In this document: one piece after another, positions 33,462-41,849 of the stretch
Layout of the letters: every line of letters begins with the position of its first letter
How positions within the stretch are numbered: the stretch's first letter is position 1
Assembly (NCBI GenBank): GCA_044433645.1
Contig: JAWXTK010000001.1
Location: forward strand, 62,001 to 126,000
From: JAWXTK01 sp044433645
GTDB lineage: Bacteria > Bacteroidota > Bacteroidia > Bacteroidales > Rikenellaceae
Direction of reading: 5' to 3'
Length of the DNA stretch: 64,000 bases
Notes under the pieces: generated by a model
The model's database searches: none
Told to the model about the DNA's origin: nothing
The model's input: the letters and a program-made list of their open reading frames with translations, nothing else
Translations under genes and position numbers: made by a program

Positions 33462-34751
33462 TTATTTTATCTTCCTAAGCTCCAAGACCACATCATTATC
33501 GCCCTCACCTCCCCCGTCTAACAAGGCCTTAGAGCAGCGCGAAAAAATAATACTCCACTTAAGTGAATAGCCCCTAATCTCACGCGCCAAGGCCTTAATC
33601 TCAGCCTTATGCTCAGCTCTTAAGACCTCGTCACCACGATAATTTATCGTGACATAACGCGAAACCAAATCAACAGCCTTGTCCTTTAACTCAAGAGGCA
33701 TATCCCCCGGGAAAATAGATTCAATAAATGTTGCAACCCCCTCACGAGTAACCTCCCCAGAGAGTTCATACAAGCTCTTATCGCCCAAATCATAGTCGAT
33801 ATTATCCAATAAGACTGTATTTATCTTCATCTTATTCCCCTTCAAGCTCACCATTCTATAAGGCGTAGGGAAACTCACAATAGAACCCGTTTGAACATCA
33901 TAAAGTTTGCCCAGTCGAGAGATATCCTGAGCATGAGAGTGACCCGTAAAAATAACTTCCAAGCCCCATTTCTCAAATTTTCTCGCTATCTTTTTATAGT
34001 CATCTATAAGGTAACCTGGCATCATAGCATTTTGATATTTCCAGTGAGCTATCAGCCCGTGGTGCATCATTGCTATAACTCGTTTGTTCTGTTTTTTTGC
34101 TTGTTTTAGGTGTTTTTCAGCAAAGGCCACAGTCTGGGGTTTTAGCGCTCCGTCAACTCTTGCAAGTCCCTTACCCTCAAACTCATTTAAGTAATATAGG
34201 TTAGCATCCAGAGCCAACAAAACCAAAGAATCCGACAAATTAACAACATAACTAAGCGACGAAGAGTCTCTATCAAAGGCCTCACCATAGCCGTAATCCT
34301 TATAAAATTCTGCAAAATCACTCGCCTGCATGGTCTCGGTGCGCTCTTTTTTATCGCCCTTATACACCACTGCGTCAGGGTTATTTATATCGTGATTGCC
34401 TGGGATTACAAGCACTTTGACGCCTGCATCTTTAAGTTTTTCCAAACAATTTTCTTTAAGGTATTTATGCGACAACATTTCCCCGTCCTTGGTTAAATCT
34501 CCTGGCATAAGCACTATTTTGGGGTTTTGTTTAAGCACTTCATCCGTAGCTTTTTTTAAAAGTGCTGGCGATTGCATCAATAATTTTCTATCATGTAGTA
34601 AGTATTCATCAAAGGCTGCTCCCTCGGCCTCTAATAACTCTGGCGCCATGATGTGAACGTCAGAGAGTATCATCATTTTTAACTCACTTGCCGAGGATTT
34701 CACGGTGAATATTACAGCGAGCAAAATGCTCAAAAAAATCTTTTTTCTCAT
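33462..34751 (-). CDS. Exported calcineurin-like metallophosphoesterase
   Basis: A 429-residue protein from ATG 34751; six residues upstream (34769) would overlap the preceding gene. A signal peptide (MRKKIFLSILLAVIFTVKSSA) is followed by metal-binding motifs: ILSDVHIM, MPGDLTKDGE, IPGNHDIN, AMMHHGLIAHW and FTGHSHAQD, a complete dinuclear site. The C-terminal 120 residues form a helical extension. It is the third gene of a TonB receptor / beta-propeller operon and may dephosphorylate the nutrient brought to the surface; the substrate is not known. Confidence 0.9.
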   Translation of the reverse strand: MRKKIFLSILLAVIFTVKSSASELKMMILSDVHIMAPELLEAEGAAFDEYLLHDRKLLMQSPALLKKATDEVLKQNPKIVLMPGDLTKDGEMLSHKYLKENCLEKLKDAGVKVLVIPGNHDINNPDAVVYKGDKKERTETMQASDFAEFYKDYGYGEAFDRDSSSLSYVVNLSDSLVLLALDANLYYLNEFEGKGLARVDGALKPQTVAFAEKHLKQAKKQNKRVIAMMHHGLIAHWKYQNAMMPGYLIDDYKKIARKFEKWGLEVIFTGHSHAQDISRLGKLYDVQTGSIVSFPTPYRMVSLKGNKMKINTVLLDNIDYDLGDKSLYELSGEVTREGVATFIESIFPGDMPLELKDKAVDLVSRYVTINYRGDEVLRAEHKAEIKALAREIRGYSLKWSIIFSRCSKALLDGGGEGDNDVVLELRKIK

Positions 34752-34755
34752 AATA

Positions 34756-36570
34756 TTATCTAGTCTCAATTTCTATACCCATTTTATGCAAATCGTCTAT
34801 ACCAGCAAACTCGGTTGAGCACTCGCCCAAAACGCCGTTTATGGCATCTACGCCTGTGTAAATTTTAATAAAATCTATGCTTTCAAGCTCAGGGTTAGCC
34901 CACGAGATATCTATGGCCGACTCTGTGCTAGTGTTGCTAACATTATCAGCATAACCCCACTCAAAACTACTCAAAACAATGGTCGTGCCACTCATACTCG
35001 AATTATTTGGCAGCTCTGTGCCCTCAAAGCTCAAATCACTAGTTATCCACGCTGGGAAATTACTACTATCAGAAGTATAGGTAACTTGCTTAGTAGTAGA
35101 GTTTTGATGTTCTGAACCCACAACCTCATACCAAGTATCATCGGCAAGTCCATTACCATTTTCATCACGGCTCACCATAATAACCCCAGGCTCAGCACCA
35201 CCCGTATAGCTCGCATTGCCCAAGACCCTGAAATCTCTGAGCCCAGCCTTATTTTCGATAGGCGAGTCAAATCCAACTATCACATAACCACCCCAGCCAC
35301 CAAGGGTTACTAAACCACTGTTTTGTATAGATGTTAAGGCCTTGTCACACATATCCTGCGCGCTATCACCACTCACGTAAGTAGGATACACGCCCACAAA
35401 CTGCCCTGGGGCAGGCACATATTCCAACACTTTGCTCACATACACAACATCTTCCTCTGGCTCATCATCATCACCTCCCCCCGAAGTATTAGGCCCAACA
35501 TCCTCTAAGGACACCGTAGTAAAAGCTATCGCAGATGGAATATCGCCCGTAGTGGCACTCCACCTCAAGACCCCTTGGGGCGAATAACAATATATGGTCC
35601 CGGGGGTAACATAATTACCTGCATCGGTTATAAAAATCTCCTCGGTTTCGGGATTTACGGCTAAGGCATAAGGCGTAGTCATACTCTCAAAGCTATTATC
35701 TATTATAAAAGGTGAGTCCTCAACAGTTTTACTATTAGTATTAATCGTTAAATTTCCGTCCTCATTTATAATATATAGCATATTGTTGCAATAACTCATG
35801 CGTGTGTTTTTCACATCAAAACTCTCCTCTAGCGTGTCGCTAGTTGTGTTTATCAGGTGAGTTCGTGATGCAATATTAGAGTAATTTCCCCATGTGCTAA
35901 CCCACAGTTTATTATTATCATCCACTTTTAGAGAGTAGACATTTTCGCCAACTTCTATGCGTTTGGTTTCGGTGAAAGTCATTAAATCTATCACCGATAC
36001 TGTATTATCATACACCCCGTCTGCATAAGAATTTGCCACATAAAGTTTACCCCCTACAACCTCTATTTGCTCGGGATTAAGCCCTACTGCGCAGGTATCA
36101 ACTATCTTTAGAGAGTTTAAATCTAGCTTATAAACCACATCTTGATAAGACGAAATATAACCATAATCGCCCTCAAAGGCTATGTAGCGAGGCGAGCCAA
36201 CACTCACAGCCCCCAACTCATAGGCCGTACTAAGCTCCATAACCTCAACTAAATTGGAATTATTAATCACAGCATATAACCTATCTGAGTAGACTTTAAG
36301 GTCGTTGCCCACATCGCCCAACTCCAAAACCACATTAGGATTGCGCTCAGCGAAAATATTGCGAGTATAGGTGCTAGTTGAGTAATCAAAATAATCTAGT
36401 GTGGCTTTATTGCTACCCATATTGCCCTCGTTGAGCACAAAAAAACCTTTAACATCACCTATATTATAATACACATAGCCTGTAAATGTAGAGGTCGAGG
36501 AAATAACAACCTCGTCAGTTCTGCACGAAAGGAAAAATGCACAAAAAATTATAACTAATATGCGTATCAT
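34756..36570 (-). CDS. Beta-propeller surface lipoprotein (BtuG-like) with C-terminal extra domain
   Basis: A 604-residue exported lipoprotein with acylated Cys16 (FFLSCRTDE). Residues about 40-370 form a YncE/BtuG-type seven-bladed propeller, beginning FFVLNEGNMGSNKATLDYFD, with repeats such as GLNPEQIEVVGGKLYVANS. After an acidic hinge (SGGGDDDEPEEDV), residues 385-604 form a separate beta-sandwich domain seen in Bacteroidales surface proteins (GGWGGYVIVGFDSPIENK...DENGNGLADDTWYEVVGSEH). BtuG captures cobalamin for BtuB. Here the start overlaps the TonB receptor stop by 4 bp, so the same receptor-partner arrangement holds. Cobalamin as substrate is inferred; no riboswitch precedes the operon. 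Confidence 0.82.
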   Translation of the reverse strand: MIRILVIIFCAFFLSCRTDEVVISSTSTFTGYVYYNIGDVKGFFVLNEGNMGSNKATLDYFDYSTSTYTRNIFAERNPNVVLELGDVGNDLKVYSDRLYAVINNSNLVEVMELSTAYELGAVSVGSPRYIAFEGDYGYISSYQDVVYKLDLNSLKIVDTCAVGLNPEQIEVVGGKLYVANSYADGVYDNTVSVIDLMTFTETKRIEVGENVYSLKVDDNNKLWVSTWGNYSNIASRTHLINTTSDTLEESFDVKNTRMSYCNNMLYIINEDGNLTINTNSKTVEDSPFIIDNSFESMTTPYALAVNPETEEIFITDAGNYVTPGTIYCYSPQGVLRWSATTGDIPSAIAFTTVSLEDVGPNTSGGGDDDEPEEDVVYVSKVLEYVPAPGQFVGVYPTYVSGDSAQDMCDKALTSIQNSGLVTLGGWGGYVIVGFDSPIENKAGLRDFRVLGNASYTGGAEPGVIMVSRDENGNGLADDTWYEVVGSEHQNSTTKQVTYTSDSSNFPAWITSDLSFEGTELPNNSSMSGTTIVLSSFEWGYADNVSNTSTESAIDISWANPELESIDFIKIYTGVDAINGVLGECSTEFAGIDDLHKMGIEIETR

Positions 36571-38525
36571 AAATCAATGGTAAATTTAAATTTAAAATTT
36601 ATCCCAGGCATAGGATAATTCTGCACCACCTCATAACTTTGGTTAAAAATATTATTTACGTCAAAACTCAAAGTTAGGTTCTTGTAATTCTTAGTCAGCG
36701 ACAAGTCACTGGTATACCACGGCTGCACATAATTTTCAGCTATATTAGCCTGAGATTCATATCTCTCGCCCGTGTACATCCAACTATAATTTAGGCTCCA
36801 TCCTCGATAAAAAAACGTTAAAATCGCTGAGCCACTATGCCACGGTGCATAAGGAATCTGCCCCCCATAATATGGGCTTGTGTTATCGGTTAAATCCTTG
36901 GCACTCTGGTAAGTATAACTAAATTTAGCCTTAGCCGTAAGCTCACCAAACTTGTGCATAGCCTCAAGCGAAAAATCAACTCCAAAAATTTCTACATATC
37001 CTAAATTAAGCATGGTCCAACGAAACTGATTTGAGGTCGGCATAGCAACTATCTTATCCTGCACTTGGTTGAAATAAGTGTCAACTTGCACATTTAAAAA
37101 CGAGCGAAATCCATAGTTAAACCCAAAATTATATTGATTAGTGTATTCAGGACTAAGCTCAGGATCGCCCACGCTCACATAATACATATCATTAAAAGTC
37201 GGCATACGAAAAACCCTCTTATAAAAAGCCCTAAGCGAGAAATCTTCGCTCTTAAAAGGCTTGTAATTAACAATAAAAGTAGGTGTAAATTCGCTGTGAG
37301 CATCACTCTGAACGTCTGTTTTAGTGTGGTCTGAAACATAGCTCGATAGCACACTTGCTTGAGCTGAAACTCCCCCATAGCGCGCGCTAACAGACAGCGC
37401 ATTAAGTGCCGTATAACGCTCAGGAAAAGCAAAATTAGAGGCATCAGAAGACAAGGTATTATATTGAAAATCAGTACTATAACCAATACTTATGAATTTA
37501 TTAATAGTAAACAGATTGGCTAGTGAAAAATAGCCCTCGCTCTGGCGATAAAAATTATCATAGTAAGACACAGACTCAGGGTCGGTCACATAGCGAAGAT
37601 AGTCGTAACTTAACTTAGCTGAGAGCTTAAAATCATAGTACCTACTAACACTACGGCGCAAAAATGCCTGAGCAAAAAAGTTAGTATCCCACTGCCTGTC
37701 CTCGTTCATAAATTCATCCGTAACCGAGCGTACCACAGCCCCGGGGTAGCCACGCTCTGAGTCATAAAAATACAGCTTGGCCTGCCACTGCCCGTTATAA
37801 ATATCGCCAAAGAGTGTTGCCTCGCCCCTAAAATAGCTAACATCACCATTTTCTCTTACGCCCGTGGTGTCATAGCCGTCAGTTTTGGAGTAGGTAAACT
37901 CATATTCGCCCGAGGAGTAAAAGTACTCTGTGCTTAGCGAAAGCGAAAGGTTATCTGAGATTTTCTGCTCGTATAAAACAGATGGATTTATAGTTGTAAA
38001 AGATGCTAGACTCTGCGTTAATTTAAGGTTAAAATTTTTACCCTTCTCAAAAAGAGGAACTCGCGAAGAAAGATAAATAGACGAGGCTGAAGAGAAGTCC
38101 TTGGCAGACTGAAAAATCGCGCTTTTTTGGCCACTATACAGTGATATAGCCTCCATATTATCTAGCGAAAATCGGCCTAAATCAACCACACCATTTTGAG
38201 CATTAGTGATTTGTACACCGTCGTAAAACACCCCCACGTGAGACGAGCCAAGACTGCGCACATCCACAGTTTTAAGCCCTCCTGTGCCCCCATAATCCTT
38301 GATTTGAGTGCCCGAAAAATACCTGATAGCATCGGCAACGGAGTGTGAGCTAAGTCTCTCTAACTCATCGCCACTAAGATTTTGCGAGGGAGTGATTTCG
38401 CTCTGCGAAGATTTGCCCACAACCTCAATATCGTCGATTTCAATTATCATATCAGAGTATTGCTCGCCAAAGCACACCACTGCCAAGAGAAGCCAAAAAG
38501 ATAATATGATAAATTTTAGACGCAT
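36567..38525 (-). CDS. TonB-dependent receptor (BtuB-like)
   Basis: A 652-residue outer-membrane receptor. The signal peptide is MRLKFIILSFWLLLAVVCFGE. The plug domain follows without a carboxypeptidase-like or STN extension: SHSVADAIRYFSGTQIKDYGGTGGLKTVDVRSLGSSHVGVFYDGVQITN. The barrel strands extend to the end, with a final PGINFKFKFTIDL. A receptor of this small size, paired with a propeller lipoprotein, resembles the BtuB-BtuG cobalamin systems, and it differs from the SusC type (about 1000 aa). It heads an operon with the propeller protein and a metallophosphoesterase. Confidence 0.88.
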   Translation of the reverse strand: MRLKFIILSFWLLLAVVCFGEQYSDMIIEIDDIEVVGKSSQSEITPSQNLSGDELERLSSHSVADAIRYFSGTQIKDYGGTGGLKTVDVRSLGSSHVGVFYDGVQITNAQNGVVDLGRFSLDNMEAISLYSGQKSAIFQSAKDFSSASSIYLSSRVPLFEKGKNFNLKLTQSLASFTTINPSVLYEQKISDNLSLSLSTEYFYSSGEYEFTYSKTDGYDTTGVRENGDVSYFRGEATLFGDIYNGQWQAKLYFYDSERGYPGAVVRSVTDEFMNEDRQWDTNFFAQAFLRRSVSRYYDFKLSAKLSYDYLRYVTDPESVSYYDNFYRQSEGYFSLANLFTINKFISIGYSTDFQYNTLSSDASNFAFPERYTALNALSVSARYGGVSAQASVLSSYVSDHTKTDVQSDAHSEFTPTFIVNYKPFKSEDFSLRAFYKRVFRMPTFNDMYYVSVGDPELSPEYTNQYNFGFNYGFRSFLNVQVDTYFNQVQDKIVAMPTSNQFRWTMLNLGYVEIFGVDFSLEAMHKFGELTAKAKFSYTYQSAKDLTDNTSPYYGGQIPYAPWHSGSAILTFFYRGWSLNYSWMYTGERYESQANIAENYVQPWYTSDLSLTKNYKNLTLSFDVNNIFNQSYEVVQNYPMPGINFKFKFTIDL

Positions 38526-38544
38526 TTTACAAAAAAATTAGCCT

Positions 38545-38576
38545 CAAAGGTAAGGATTTTTGCAATAATACACCAA
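38545..38576 (-). promoter_or_regulatory. Promoter of the TonB receptor operon
   Basis: On the minus strand TTG (38576-38574), a 21-bp spacer and TACCTTTG (38552-38545) lie just before the start codon at 38525. The leader is only about 13 nt, so there is no space for a cobalamin riboswitch. Confidence 0.7.
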
Positions 38577-38655
38577 TTAAAAGCTGTTTTTAATATCTTT
38601 TGAAATTTTTCGTAATAAAAATGTAAAAAAATATTTCAAAGTCACGAGATTTCGT

Positions 38656-38663
38656 TATCTTTG
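38656..38663 (+). promoter_or_regulatory. -7 box for the purF-like/car operon
   Basis: TATCTTTG lies about 200 bp before the start at 38861. The expected -33 TTG is not clear. The resulting leader of about 190 nt holds a small ORF and otherwise no recognised riboswitch. Confidence 0.55.
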
Positions 38664-38772
38664 CAGTGGAAAATTTTGAGTTCAAATCTAAAGGTGTGAT
38701 GTAAAGGGTTTATGCATATTCTAAGTAAGCAACCTAATATATTCTTAATCAAGAATTTAACAAGCTGGAAAT

Positions 38773-38847
38773 ATGAAAAATATTACAGCTATGAAAAACT
38801 ATTTTCCAATTTTTTTGATTCACACAGCAATTTATTTAATTTTATAA
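38773..38847 (+). CDS. 24-codon ORF in the leader of the purF-like gene (possible leader peptide)
   Basis: ATG at 38773 opens a 24-codon frame that ends with TAA 13 bp before the purF-like start. The peptide starts MKNITAMKNYF and its second half is hydrophobic (PIFLIHTAIYLIL), so it could insert in the membrane or act as an upstream ORF. The gap 38526-38860 holds, besides this, only the two promoters described. No homologue is known to me; a chance ORF is possible in AT-rich DNA. Confidence 0.3.
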   Translation: MKNITAMKNYFPIFLIHTAIYLIL

Positions 38848-38860
38848 CATATTTTCGCCA

Positions 38861-40744
38861 ATGGAGCCTCTAAAACACGAATGTGGGGTAGCTATGATAC
38901 GCCTATTAAAACCCCTTGAATATTATCACGAGAAATATGGTTCGTGGATGTATGGTTTAAACAAGCTATACCTTCTCATGGAAAAACAACACAACCGTGG
39001 CCAAGAAGGCGCAGGTTTGTCGTGCGTTAAACTTTCGGCTAACGCTGGCGAGGAATATATGTTCCGTGAAAGAGCTATGGGCTCGGGAGCTATCACAGAA
39101 ATTTTTGCCAACGTACACGAGCAGTTCAAAGGCTACTCTAAAGAAGAGCTAAACAACCCAACCTTTGCCAAAGAACAAATCCCTTTTGCAGGCGAAAGCT
39201 ACATGGGTCACTTGCGTTATAGCACAACAGGCAAATCGGGCATCTCTTATGTTCACCCTTTCCTTAGAAGAAACAACTGGAGAGCCAAAAACCTTTGTCT
39301 ATGTGGTAATTTTAACATGACTAACGTAGATGAAATTTTTGCAGAAATAGCTGCCAAAGGTCAACACCCCAGAAAATACACCGACACCTACATCATGCTA
39401 GAGCAAATCGGTCACCGTCTAGACCGTGAGGTGGAAAGACTATTCTCTATGGCCGAGGACAACAATCTAGAAGGCAAAGAAATTACAGAATATATAGAAC
39501 AAAACATAAACCTATCTAACGTTCTGCGCTCATCGGGCAAAAACTGGGACGGAGGATTTGTGATTTGCGGACAAACAGGTTCGGGCGAATCATTCACTCT
39601 TAGAGATGCATGGGGCATACGTCCAGCATTTTGGTATAAAGACGATGAAATCATAGTTGTAGCATCAGAGCGCCCAGTTATCCAAACAGCACTTAACGTT
39701 AGTGCAGATTCAGTAAACGAACTTAAACCAGGCGAGGGCTTATTTGTAAACAAAAAGGGCGAGGCCAGAACAGAGCAAATCCTTGAGCCTAAAAAATACC
39801 AAGCCTGCTCCTTTGAGCGTATCTACTTCTCGAGAGGTAGCGACAAGGATATCTACACTGAGCGCAAGAAACTAGGTCGTCTGCTTGTTCCTCGCATACT
39901 TCAGAGCGTGGATCACGACTTTAAAAACACAGTTTTCTCATTTATTCCTAATACTGCCGAAGTTGCATTTTACGGTATGTTGCACGGACTTAATGATGAA
40001 TTTAACAAACTAAAAATTCAGCGCATAGCAGCCCTAGGTCACACAGCCACCGACGAAGAGCTAGAAACCATACTTAACTATAAGGTTCGTAGCGAGAAAG
40101 TAGCTATCAAAGATATTAAGTTGCGTACTTTCATCACCGAGGGTAACAAACGTAATGATTTGGCAGCTCACGTGTATGACATAACCTACGGAAGCTTAAA
40201 AGCAGGTGATGATAATCTTGTGATTATAGATGATAGCATAGTGCGTGGTACTACGCTTAAACAAAGTATCATAGGTATCCTAGACAGACTTTCGCCTAAG
40301 AAAATCGTGATTGTGAGTTCTTCGCCTCAGATTCGCTACCCTGACTATTATGGTATAGACATGGCTAGAATGAACGAATTTGTGGCCTTTAAAGCAGCTA
40401 TTGAATTACTAAAAGACAACAAACTTACAGACATAATCGAAGATACTTACCAAAAATGTAAGGCTCAACAAGCCTTGCCAAAAGAAGAAATGGTAAACTT
40501 CGTAACTCAAATTTATGAGCCTTTCACTCAGGAGCAAATCTCAGTTAAGATAGCAGAGATATTAACTCCCAAAGAAACTAAGGCCAAGGTTGAGATAGTG
40601 TTCCAAACCATAGATGATTTGCACACTGCCTGCCCTAATCACCCTGGAGACTGGTATTTCAGTGGTAACTACCCTACTCCCGGAGGCGTTAGATTGGTGA
40701 ATCAGGCCTACATCAACTACATAGAGCAAGAATACAAAAAATAA
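38861..40744 (+). CDS. Amidophosphoribosyltransferase-like protein (PurF family, long form)
   Basis: A 627-residue protein of the glutamine PRPP amidotransferase family, which makes phosphoribosylamine in purine synthesis. A class II glutamine amidotransferase domain starts with MEPLKHECGVAMI, where Cys8 would become the N-terminal nucleophile after removal of a short propeptide, as in PurF. The phosphoribosyltransferase domain has the PRPP-loop LVIIDDSIVRGTTLKQSI. At 627 residues it is longer than typical PurF (about 470-510), with inserts and a C-terminal extension known from Bacteroidetes homologues. It leads an operon with carA and carB, which suggests nucleotide synthesis. Because of its divergence the symbol purF is withheld. 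Confidence 0.88.
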   Translation: MEPLKHECGVAMIRLLKPLEYYHEKYGSWMYGLNKLYLLMEKQHNRGQEGAGLSCVKLSANAGEEYMFRERAMGSGAITEIFANVHEQFKGYSKEELNNPTFAKEQIPFAGESYMGHLRYSTTGKSGISYVHPFLRRNNWRAKNLCLCGNFNMTNVDEIFAEIAAKGQHPRKYTDTYIMLEQIGHRLDREVERLFSMAEDNNLEGKEITEYIEQNINLSNVLRSSGKNWDGGFVICGQTGSGESFTLRDAWGIRPAFWYKDDEIIVVASERPVIQTALNVSADSVNELKPGEGLFVNKKGEARTEQILEPKKYQACSFERIYFSRGSDKDIYTERKKLGRLLVPRILQSVDHDFKNTVFSFIPNTAEVAFYGMLHGLNDEFNKLKIQRIAALGHTATDEELETILNYKVRSEKVAIKDIKLRTFITEGNKRNDLAAHVYDITYGSLKAGDDNLVIIDDSIVRGTTLKQSIIGILDRLSPKKIVIVSSSPQIRYPDYYGIDMARMNEFVAFKAAIELLKDNKLTDIIEDTYQKCKAQQALPKEEMVNFVTQIYEPFTQEQISVKIAEILTPKETKAKVEIVFQTIDDLHTACPNHPGDWYFSGNYPTPGGVRLVNQAYINYIEQEYKK

Positions 40745-40757
40745 AAAATATATAGAT

Positions 40758-41840
40758 ATGAAAAATGTAACTTTAATCCTTAGCAACGGCGAGCGCTTTT
40801 CGGGCAAGTCTTTCGGCTTTGACAAATCAGTCTCAGGCGAGGTTGTGTTTAACACGGCTATGACAGGTTATCCAGAGAGCTTAACCGACCCTTCGTATGC
40901 TGGCCAGCTTATGGTTTTAACCTATCCTTTGGTTGGTAACTACGGAGTTCCTCCATTTAGCATAGAGGATAATGCTCTACCAACATTTATGGAGAGCGAG
41001 AAAATTCACGCTAGCGCAATCATTGTGAGCGATTACTCAGAGTGCTACTGCTCATGGAATGGCAAAGAAAGCCTAGCAGAGTGGCTTGAGCGCGAACAAA
41101 TCACAGGTATCACAGGCATAGACACACGTGAACTAACTAAAGTACTTCGCGAGAGTGGAGTTATGATGGGTCACATAGAAGTTGAGGGCGAGAGTGCTCC
41201 CGAGGACTTTGTCTATGGCGACATTAACTTTGTTGACGAGGTATCTTGCAAAGAGGTTATCACTTACAAACCTACGGCAAATGATAATGGCAAAAAAGTA
41301 GTTTTGGTTGACTGTGGTGTTAAAACTAACATTATTCGTTGTTTACTAAAACGTGGCGTTGAAGTAATTAGAGTTCCTTGGAATTATGATTTCAATAGCT
41401 TAGAATTTGATGCACTATTTATAAGTAATGGGCCAGGTGATCCGAACAACTGCGAGCAAACGGTTAAAAACATACAAACAGCTATGAAAAACCCTGAGCT
41501 TCCTATCTTTGGAATCTGCATGGGTAACCAACTTTTGTCTAAAGCAGGAGGTGCTGAGGTTAACAAACTAAAATATGGCCACCGTTCTCACAATCAGCCA
41601 GTGCGCCAGGTGGGTACAAATCGTTGTTTTATCACTTCTCAAAACCACGGTTACGCAGTAGACAACGACACTTTGGGCGCAGATTGGGAGCCTCTATTCA
41701 TTAACATGAATGACGGTTCAAACGAGGGTATCAAACACAAAACTTCACCTTGGTTCTCAGCTCAGTTTCACCCAGAGGCTGCTAGTGGACCAACTGACAC
41801 AGAGTTTTTGTTCGATGAATTTATATCTTTAATCAAGTAA
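40758..41840 (+). CDS. carA: Carbamoyl-phosphate synthase small (glutaminase) subunit
   Basis: A 360-residue subunit that splits glutamine and passes ammonia to CarB, feeding arginine and pyrimidine synthesis. The N-terminal domain reads GEVVFNTAMTGYPESLTDPSYAGQ. The class I amidotransferase domain has the nucleophile Cys in FGICMGNQLLSKAGG, and the His-Glu pair in AQFHPEAASGPTD. It lies 13 bp after the PurF-like gene and 9 bp before carB. Confidence 0.98.
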   Translation: MKNVTLILSNGERFSGKSFGFDKSVSGEVVFNTAMTGYPESLTDPSYAGQLMVLTYPLVGNYGVPPFSIEDNALPTFMESEKIHASAIIVSDYSECYCSWNGKESLAEWLEREQITGITGIDTRELTKVLRESGVMMGHIEVEGESAPEDFVYGDINFVDEVSCKEVITYKPTANDNGKKVVLVDCGVKTNIIRCLLKRGVEVIRVPWNYDFNSLEFDALFISNGPGDPNNCEQTVKNIQTAMKNPELPIFGICMGNQLLSKAGGAEVNKLKYGHRSHNQPVRQVGTNRCFITSQNHGYAVDNDTLGADWEPLFINMNDGSNEGIKHKTSPWFSAQFHPEAASGPTDTEFLFDEFISLIK

Positions 41841-41849
41841 TTAATAGCC

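Noticed and set aside
38526..38860. Cobalamin riboswitch before the BtuB-like gene
   Set aside because: The promoter lies about 20-50 bp before the start codon, so the leader is too short, and no B12-box-like sequence was seen.
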